A DNA stretch of 64,000 nt from Streptomyces sp. R41 (GTDB lineage Bacteria; Actinomycetota; Actinomycetes; Streptomycetales; Streptomycetaceae), in the NCBI RefSeq assembly GCF_041053055.1, contig NZ_CP163443.1, positions 2,170,001-2,234,000 of the forward strand, in the 5' to 3' direction. Positions 58,830 to 64,000 of the stretch are shown one piece after another; within the stretch, counting starts at the first letter, position 1; every line of letters begins with the position of its first letter. The notes beneath the pieces were generated by a model, which saw nothing but the letters and a program-made list of their open reading frames with translations, did not search any database and was not told the DNA's origin. The position numbers were made by a program, and so were the translations under genes.

Positions 58830-59816
58830 GTGAGACGCAAGCCCCGGATCCCGCCCTCCCCCCTGCCGCAGCGCCACGGGGTCGACCCCGTGCGGATCAA
58901 GCTGCCGCAGGGCGGGGGCTGGGCCACCGTGCGGGAGCATCTGGTGGAGCGGCTCGCGGCGGGGGCCGGGGTGATCGACCGGATGATCGGCGAGGGGCTG
59001 ATCATCGGGGAGGACGGGCGACCGCTGAGCGCCGACGCGGCGTATGCGCCGGGGATGTTCGTGTGGTTCCACCGGGAACTGCCGGACGAGGAGCGGGTGC
59101 CGTTCGCGCTCGACGTCGTGTACCGCGACGAGCACATCGTCGTGGCCGACAAGCCGCACTTCCTCGCCACCACCCCGCGCGGCAGCCATGTCGCCGAGAC
59201 CGCGCTCGCCCGGCTGCGGCGGGAGCTGGACCTCCCGACGCTGGGCGCCGCGCACCGCCTGGACCGGCTCACCGCCGGACTCGTGCTGTTCACCGTGCGG
59301 CCCGAGGAGCGCGGCGCGTACCAGTCGCTGTTCCGCGACAAGCGCGTCGGCAAGGAGTACGAGGCCGTGGCCGCGTACGACGCCGAGCTGGACCTGCCGC
59401 GTACGCTCCGCAGCCGGATCGTGAAGGAGCGCGGTGTGATGGCCGCCCGGGAGGTGGCGGGCGAGCCCAACGCGGTCAGCCGGGTCGAGCTGCGCGAACA
59501 CCGTGACGGAGTGGGGCGCTACCGGCTGACGCCCAGCACGGGGCAGACCCATCAACTCCGGGTGCACATGAACGCGTTGGGCGTGCCTATCCTCGGCGAT
59601 CCGCTCTACCCGGCGGTGACCGGCCCCGTGCCGGCCGGTGACTTCCGGCGTCCGCTGCAACTGCTGGCGCGGGTGCTGGAGTTCACCGATCCGGTCACGG
59701 GGCACGCGCACCGGTTCGTCAGCGAGCGGGTGCTGGAGGCCTGGGCCTCGTACGACGCGTGGGCGTCCTGCGACGCCTGGACACCCTGTGGCACAGGGCC
59801 GCCTCGTGGCGCGTAG
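58830..59816 (+). CDS. RluA-family RNA pseudouridine synthase
   Basis: A 328-residue pseudouridine synthase. The catalytic Asp lies in GAAHRLDRLTAGLVLFTV (HRLDxxTxG), with ADKPHFLATTPRG before it, KEYEAVAAY after, and RLTPSTGQTHQLRVHMNALG near the end. An S4-like start (HLVERLAAGAGVIDRMIGEG) precedes the core. The last 20 residues repeat YDAWASCDAW. The GTG at 58830 is seven bases beyond a TACGCT, so a leaderless transcript is possible. The target RNA is unknown. Confidence 0.9.
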   Translation: MRRKPRIPPSPLPQRHGVDPVRIKLPQGGGWATVREHLVERLAAGAGVIDRMIGEGLIIGEDGRPLSADAAYAPGMFVWFHRELPDEERVPFALDVVYRDEHIVVADKPHFLATTPRGSHVAETALARLRRELDLPTLGAAHRLDRLTAGLVLFTVRPEERGAYQSLFRDKRVGKEYEAVAAYDAELDLPRTLRSRIVKERGVMAAREVAGEPNAVSRVELREHRDGVGRYRLTPSTGQTHQLRVHMNALGVPILGDPLYPAVTGPVPAGDFRRPLQLLARVLEFTDPVTGHAHRFVSERVLEAWASYDAWASCDAWTPCGTGPPRGA

Positions 59817-59851
59817 GCACCCACTGACGCGTAGCCGTCGTACGACTGTTG

Positions 59852-59888
59852 GGGCCGCGGCCGGACCCGCCGGGGTGGCCCGCGGCCC
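59852..59888. terminator. Hairpin between convergent genes
   Basis: Perfect 9-bp arms GGGCCGCGG (59852-59860) and CCGCGGCCC (59880-59888) lie between the pseudouridine synthase stop and the P450 stop. Confidence 0.6.
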
Positions 59889-59903
59889 TCGCCGCGCGGC
59901 GGC

Positions 59904-61373
59904 TCAGTAGCCGCGCCACCAGCGCAGGAAGCGCTGCCAGGCGCCGAGGCGGTGAGCGGGTTCCGGTGCCGACGCGGGCTGGGGGGCCACCGGCTGCGGT
60001 GCGGGCGCGACCGGCTCGGCCTTCTCCGTCGTGACCTGCCAGTTCGGCCGCTGGCGCGGCACCGCGTTGACGGCGGGACGCTGCATCACGTCCTGCGGCG
60101 GCTTCGGCGCGAACCGCACGGGCAGCTCCACCAGGTGGCGCGAGGACAACGAAGCCCGCCAGCGCAACTCGCTCTCATCGCAGTCGAGTTCCACATCCGG
60201 CAGGCGCAACAGCAGTGCGTCGACGCCGACATCGGCGATGGCACGGCCGATGTCCTGACCGGGGCACTCGTGCGGGCCGCCGCCGAAGGCGAGGTGGGAG
60301 CGGTTGCCCTGCATGTTGGCGGCGAGGTTGGGGCGGACCCGCGGGTCGACGTTGCCCGGCGCGATCGCGAAGAGCAGTCCGTCGCCCTTGCGGATGCGCC
60401 GGCCGCCCAACTCCGTTTCCTGCTTGGCGAAGTAGCCAAGGACGGCGCTGAACGGCGGCTCGTCCCACAGGGACTGCTCGACCGCCTCGGGCACCGTCAT
60501 CTGGCCGCCGTTCAGCTGGGCGCGGAAGCGCGGGTCGGTGAGCACCATGCGCAGCACGTTGGCGATGAGGTTGGCCGTGGCCTCGTACGCGGCGAGCAGG
60601 ACGAGACGCAGATGCTGGGCGACCTCGTCGTCGGTGAGCCCGGCCGGGTGGTTGATGAGGTGGCTGGTGAAGTCGTCCTCGGGCCTGGCCCGGCGCCGGG
60701 TGGTGAGCTGCATCAGCACACCCATGACGTACTCGTTGCTGGCGATCGCGGTCTCGGTGCCCTTGAGCAGGTCGCGAGTGGCGTGCACCATGCGGTCGTT
60801 GTAGTCCTCGGGCATGCCGAGGATCTCGCAGAGCACGGCCATGGGCAGGTGCTCGGCGAACTGGCCGACCAGGTCGGCCTTGCCGATCTCGCAGATCTGG
60901 TTGACGAGGTGCTGCGTGGAGCGGTTGATGTGGCGCCGCAGGCTGCGGAAGTCGATGGTCGTCATGGCGCCGGTGACCGCCCCGCGCAGCCGCAGGTGCT
61001 CGTCGCCCTCGGCGTGCGAGCAGATGGGCTGCCAGGCGATGAGGGGCATCAGCGGGTTGTCGGGCGCCACCGTGCCGTCCTGGACGGCGGTCCACAGGCG
61101 GCTGTCGCGGGCGAAGTGCGAGGGGGTGCTCACCATGTGCAGGTTCTCGCCGTGGCCGAGCACCACCCAGATCGGCACGTCGTCGTGGAGCAGCAGAGGC
61201 GCGACGGCGCCGTGCTCGGCACGGAGTTTCTCGTACAGGGCTCCCAGGTCCTCCGCCTCGGGTCCGTACAGGCGGTGCAGCCCGCCGGGACCGAGGCCGT
61301 GGGCGGGGCAGCCGGGCGGCGGGCCGAGCGTGGGGTCGTCCGTACCGGTCGGGGAGTGGGATTCAGGCGTCAC
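59904..61373 (-). CDS. rarE: CYP157-type cytochrome P450 (conservon CvnE/RarE)
   Basis: A 489-residue P450. The haem cysteine is in FGGGPHECPGQDIGRAIADV and the I-helix reads LVLLAAYEATANLIANVL. The K-helix has EQSLWDEPPF in place of the otherwise near-universal ExxR, which is the hallmark of the CYP157 family. About 60 Pro/Ala-rich residues form the C-terminus, ending RLGAWQRFLRWWRGY. It closes the conservon operon and in S. coelicolor the corresponding gene is the last of rarABCDE, affecting aerial mycelium. GTG start at 61373 with GGAG eight bases upstream. Catalytic substrate unknown. Confidence 0.92.
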   Translation of the reverse strand: MTPESHSPTGTDDPTLGPPPGCPAHGLGPGGLHRLYGPEAEDLGALYEKLRAEHGAVAPLLLHDDVPIWVVLGHGENLHMVSTPSHFARDSRLWTAVQDGTVAPDNPLMPLIAWQPICSHAEGDEHLRLRGAVTGAMTTIDFRSLRRHINRSTQHLVNQICEIGKADLVGQFAEHLPMAVLCEILGMPEDYNDRMVHATRDLLKGTETAIASNEYVMGVLMQLTTRRRARPEDDFTSHLINHPAGLTDDEVAQHLRLVLLAAYEATANLIANVLRMVLTDPRFRAQLNGGQMTVPEAVEQSLWDEPPFSAVLGYFAKQETELGGRRIRKGDGLLFAIAPGNVDPRVRPNLAANMQGNRSHLAFGGGPHECPGQDIGRAIADVGVDALLLRLPDVELDCDESELRWRASLSSRHLVELPVRFAPKPPQDVMQRPAVNAVPRQRPNWQVTTEKAEPVAPAPQPVAPQPASAPEPAHRLGAWQRFLRWWRGY

Positions 61374-61447
61374 GGTGATCGCTCCGAAACTGAAATGGAT
61401 CCGGCTTATGGGAAGTTGGCGTATGGGTGCTGCTGTCGGTGGGTGGC

Positions 61448-62068
61448 TCAGGCACGCGCCCGGGACATGGCCAGCGAGTGCAGGAAGCGCATCAGCGTCA
61501 TCAGGACATCCCGGCTGGAAGCCCTGCGGCGCGCGTCGCACTTCACGATCGGGATCTCCTCGGACAGGTCGAGCGCCGTCCGCAGGTCCTCGATCGGGTA
61601 ACGGGGCGCGTCCGGGAAGTCGTTTATGGCGACGACGAACGGCACACCGCGCTCCTCCAGGCGGCCGATCACGTCGAAGCTGACCTCCAGGCGGCGGGTG
61701 TCGATCAGCACGACCGCGCCGAGCGCGCCCTCGAAGAGGCCGTTCCACAGGAACCAGAAGCGCTCCTGCCCGGGCGTACCGAACAGATAGAGCACCAGCT
61801 GTTCCGTGATGGAGATGCGGCCGAAGTCCATGGCGACGGTGGTGGCCGTCTTGGTCTCGGAACCGTAGTTGTCGTCGACTCCGATGCCGGCCTGCGTCAT
61901 GGTCTCCTCGGTGGTCAGCGGCCTGATCTCGCTGACGGAGCCCACCATGGTCGTCTTGCCGACCCCGAAGCCGCCCACGATCACGATCTTCACCGCCGCC
62001 TGTGTGGTGTGCGGCAGATGGTCCTCGGTGCGAGGGCCCGTGATGGTGTCAGAGCTTTTGAAGTCCAT
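61448..62068 (-). CDS. rarD: Ras-like GTPase (conservon CvnD/RarD)
   Basis: A 206-residue small GTPase. G1 is VGGFGVGKTTMVGSVS, G3 lies in YLFGTPGQERFWFLWNG, G4 is AINDFPDAPRYP. It lacks a lipid-modification C-terminus. In the conservon, CvnA-D assemble at the membrane like a eukaryotic GPCR/G-protein complex, with CvnD as the nucleotide switch. Its start lies 20 bases inside the upstream DUF742 gene, giving tight coupling. Confidence 0.95.
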   Translation of the reverse strand: MDFKSSDTITGPRTEDHLPHTTQAAVKIVIVGGFGVGKTTMVGSVSEIRPLTTEETMTQAGIGVDDNYGSETKTATTVAMDFGRISITEQLVLYLFGTPGQERFWFLWNGLFEGALGAVVLIDTRRLEVSFDVIGRLEERGVPFVVAINDFPDAPRYPIEDLRTALDLSEEIPIVKCDARRRASSRDVLMTLMRFLHSLAMSRARA

Positions 62069-62471
62069 GCATCACCGCTTCGAGGAGGGAACGGTCGGGG
62101 AGCGCCTGACGGACGATCGGGGCGCGCGCCTGTACCAGTTCGGCCGCCAGCAGCTCGGTGAGCAGGACGGTCACCACGCTGAACGGCAGGTTGAGATAGG
62201 CCGAGAGCTCGGCCGCGGACAGAGGGGCCTTGCAGAGCCGCAGCAGCGCCGACTGCTCCGGCTGGGTGGCGGGCGGCGGCGCGTCGGCGCGCGCCACGAT
62301 TAACGTGACCAGGTCGATGTCGGCCCGGTCGCCGCCCTCCCCTCCGCCCGTGAGCACATACAGGCGACCGGGATCCTTGGGGTTCTCCTCGCCCTCCGGA
62401 GCGGGACCCGCTTTGGGTGGCTCCGGGGGTTCTTCCTTGGGGTAGCGCCGCCGGCGTTGCGGAGGAGTCAT
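62049..62471 (-). CDS. rarC: DUF742 protein (conservon CvnC/RarC)
   Basis: A 140-residue protein with a Pro/Glu-rich N-terminus, LYVLTGGGEGGD and the DUF742 winged-helix-like domain (ALLRLCKAPLSAAELSAYLN, FSVVTVLLTELLAAELVQAR). CvnC links the kinase-like and GTPase components. It overlaps its neighbours on both sides (4 bp with the roadblock gene, 20 bp with the GTPase gene). Confidence 0.94.
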   Translation of the reverse strand: MTPPQRRRRYPKEEPPEPPKAGPAPEGEENPKDPGRLYVLTGGGEGGDRADIDLVTLIVARADAPPPATQPEQSALLRLCKAPLSAAELSAYLNLPFSVVTVLLTELLAAELVQARAPIVRQALPDRSLLEAVMHGLQKL

Positions 62472-62875
62472 ACGGTCTGCCCGTTGCGCCGCGGCGGACT
62501 CGTCAGATGGGCGCCGATCCGTACGACGAGGTCACGCATGCGGTTGCTCATCAGCCCGGGCTCCGCGGTCTGGTTGGCGAGCACCGCGAGATACGCGTTG
62601 GGCCCCGCGGACATCAGATAGAAGTAGCCGCCGTTGATCTCGATGATGACCATGCGCATCCGGCCGTCACTGCGGGGGATCTCGCTCGCGACGGCTCCGG
62701 CCAGGCTCTGCAGGCCCGCGCAGGCCGCGGCGACACGGTCGGCGGCGTCCGGATCGCCGCCGTAGCGGGCGATGCGCAGTCCGTCGGCGGAGAGCACCAC
62801 GATCTGCTGGATGCCTGGTACGCCGTCGGCGAGCTCCTTGAGCATCCAGTCGAAGTTGGCTCGCTGCTGGATCAC
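62468..62875 (-). CDS. rarB: Roadblock/LC7 protein (conservon CvnB/RarB)
   Basis: A 135-residue Roadblock/LC7-domain protein (FDWMLKELADGVPGIQQIVV, SADGLRIARYGGDPDAADRV, GGYFYLMSAGPNAYLAVLAN), presumed to regulate nucleotide state of the small GTPase. Overlaps the preceding kinase-like gene and following DUF742 gene by four bases each. Confidence 0.95.
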   Translation of the reverse strand: MIQQRANFDWMLKELADGVPGIQQIVVLSADGLRIARYGGDPDAADRVAAACAGLQSLAGAVASEIPRSDGRMRMVIIEINGGYFYLMSAGPNAYLAVLANQTAEPGLMSNRMRDLVVRIGAHLTSPPRRNGQTV

Positions 62876-64000
62876 TTGAGGTCCCCCTCGTCGTCGGCCT
62901 CGACAGGGGCCGGCTCGTTGTTCCTGGTGAATGCGGTCGGGTCCGGGTCACCCTTGAGTCCGTTCATGAACGCCTCGACCCACAGGCCCGGTTCGGGCTC
63001 CTTCTCCTCCGGGACGGGCTCGGGCGACCATGCGGAGGCCGCTGCGGCCTTGGCCTCGGCAGCCTCCGCCTCGGCCCGGGCGGCCTCGGCGAACCGCTGG
63101 CTGAGCGGGACCTTGACCCGGCTGCGACGCTGCGGCAGCCCGTTGGCCGTCCATTCGGTCACCGTGGGGACGTCGTCCTCCATGGCCTCGCCCGTCGGGG
63201 AGGGGATCCGGGGGCCGGTCGTCGGACGGCGCTTCTTGGGCTTGCGTGCCGGACCCTCGACACCGCCGGTGTCCACACCCGTCACGGAGGCCGCGCCGAC
63301 GCCGTGCGCGAGACCGGGGGCCGGGTCGGTGGTGAGCATGTCGCGGGGCGCGACGAGGACGGCGCGGACACCGCCGTACGCGGACTGCCGCAGCGAGATC
63401 TGCATGTTGTACATCTGCGCGAGTCGGCCAACGACGGCCATGCCGAGCCGCGGAGCCTGGCCCATGACGTTCGGGTCGACGCCGGCCGCGGCCAGTCGGA
63501 GCAGCTCCTCGATCTTTCCGCGGGCCTCGTCGCTGAGGCTGACGCCGCCGTCCTCGATCTCGATGGCGACGCCGGTCTGCACCTCGATGGCGGTCACGTG
63601 CACCTTGGTGTGCGGCGGCGAGTAGCGCGTGGCGTTGTCGAGGAGCTCGGCCAGGGCGTGGATGAGCGGTTCGACGGATACGCCCTTGACGGCGACGTCG
63701 ACGATGTTGTGCAGCTCGATGCGGCGGTACTCGAGGATCCGGGACATCGCGCCGCGCAGCACGCTGAACAGCGATACGGGCTGGGGCCATTGGCGTCCGG
63801 GACGGCCGCCGCCGAGGACGGCGATGGAGTCGGCGAGGCGGCCGATCAGCGCGGTGCCGTGGTCGATGCGCAGGAGGTCGTCGAAGACCTCGGGGTTGCG
63901 CCCGTGGTCCTCCTCCATCTCACGCAGTTCCTTGTTCTGCTGGTGGACGATGGCCTGGACGCGCCGGGCGATATTGACGAAGGAGCGCTGCGCCGCGTCG
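62872..64000 (-). CDS. rarA: Sensor kinase-like protein of the conservon (CvnA/RarA), N-terminus outside window
   Basis: About 376 C-terminal residues are visible. The DHp-like segment with RSFVNIARRVQAIVHQQNKE, HGRNPEVFDDLLRIDH and the HATPase domain with N-box ALAELLDNATRYSPPHTKV, G1 IEIEDGGVSLSDEA and LGMAVVGRLAQMYN are typical of conservon CvnA proteins. A 150-residue disordered tail follows, rich in Ala/Glu and Pro. The membrane and sensory parts lie beyond 64000. It heads the five-gene rar operon. Confidence 0.93.
   Translation of the reverse strand, partial: DAAQRSFVNIARRVQAIVHQQNKELREMEEDHGRNPEVFDDLLRIDHGTALIGRLADSIAVLGGGRPGRQWPQPVSLFSVLRGAMSRILEYRRIELHNIVDVAVKGVSVEPLIHALAELLDNATRYSPPHTKVHVTAIEVQTGVAIEIEDGGVSLSDEARGKIEELLRLAAAGVDPNVMGQAPRLGMAVVGRLAQMYNMQISLRQSAYGGVRAVLVAPRDMLTTDPAPGLAHGVGAASVTGVDTGGVEGPARKPKKRRPTTGPRIPSPTGEAMEDDVPTVTEWTANGLPQRRSRVKVPLSQRFAEAARAEAEAAEAKAAAASAWSPEPVPEEKEPEPGLWVEAFMNGLKGDPDPTAFTRNNEPAPVEADDEGDLK

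Overview
This 64 kb window is chromosomal DNA from a Streptomyces or a very close relative. The evidence is the very high GC content with strong third-position GC, the abundance of GTG starts and overlapping ATGA gene junctions, a conservon (the rar/cvn9 type with a CYP157 P450), an NsdA-like TPR regulator, SpoIIE-type phosphatase, mycosin protease and several Streptomyces-only DUF families. From memory (no search was possible) the gene order pheT-pheS-kinase-trmH-rplT-rpmI-infC ... glnA4 ... proV/proX ... rar operon follows the S. coelicolor region around SCO1593-SCO1630.

Layout. 0-6 kb: a truncated DUF6745 gene, a relic of a SufS-like cysteine desulfurase, a leaderless MerR/carboxymuconolactone-decarboxylase pair, a secreted GH51 arabinofuranosidase with a candidate operator, DUF6314 and a degenerate histidine phosphatase. 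6-13 kb: a MocR regulator and an EamA exporter whose start codons overlap head to head, DUF1918, a Tat-exported GHL10 glycosidase, 3-hydroxybutyryl-CoA dehydrogenase, a small membrane protein and a Nudix hydrolase. 12-16 kb: TPR regulator and membrane PP2C phosphatase. 15.5-24.5 kb: a translation block (pheST, orphan histidine kinase, TrmH methyltransferase, rplT, rpmI, infC), interrupted between trmH and rplT by about 1.1 kb of unexplained repeat-rich DNA. infC probably starts at an AUC codon behind a structured leader. 24.5-34 kb: DUF1844, SseB-like, a class A beta-lactamase-like serine hydrolase, a mycosin protease translationally coupled to a huge Pro/Ser-rich membrane protein, a PLP aldolase, DUF2510 and a secreted HAD phosphatase. 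34-39.3 kb: a gamma-glutamylation cluster (GlnA4-type synthetase, aldehyde dehydrogenase, SDR, divergent FadR regulator, class I amidotransferase) likely to consume ethanolamine or a related amine. 39.5-42 kb: LysR regulator with a repeat-encoded N-terminus and a divergent TDT/TehA transporter.

41.9-48.3 kb is a scarred accessory zone: a frameshifted Tn3 transposase tail, a tRNA-Arg-like 3' end that looks like an attachment site, a small four-cysteine secreted protein, gene relics, an apparently intact three-gene group (metal-receptor-fold protein, methyltransferase, XRE-cupin regulator), a truncated hypothetical gene and a frameshifted Tn3-type resolvase. 48.3-52 kb is a glycine-betaine type ABC importer in which the permease is fused to two substrate-binding domains. 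52-60 kb carries a 5'-3' exonuclease preceded by spaced palindromic repeats, an iron-box-controlled siderophore-interacting protein followed by 26-bp repeats, a DrrAB-like exporter, a possible small RNA, a PadR regulator, an APC permease and an RluA-type pseudouridine synthase. 60-64 kb is the conservon: CYP157 P450, Ras-like GTPase, DUF742, roadblock protein and the C-terminal part of the sensor kinase-like protein, which runs off the window.
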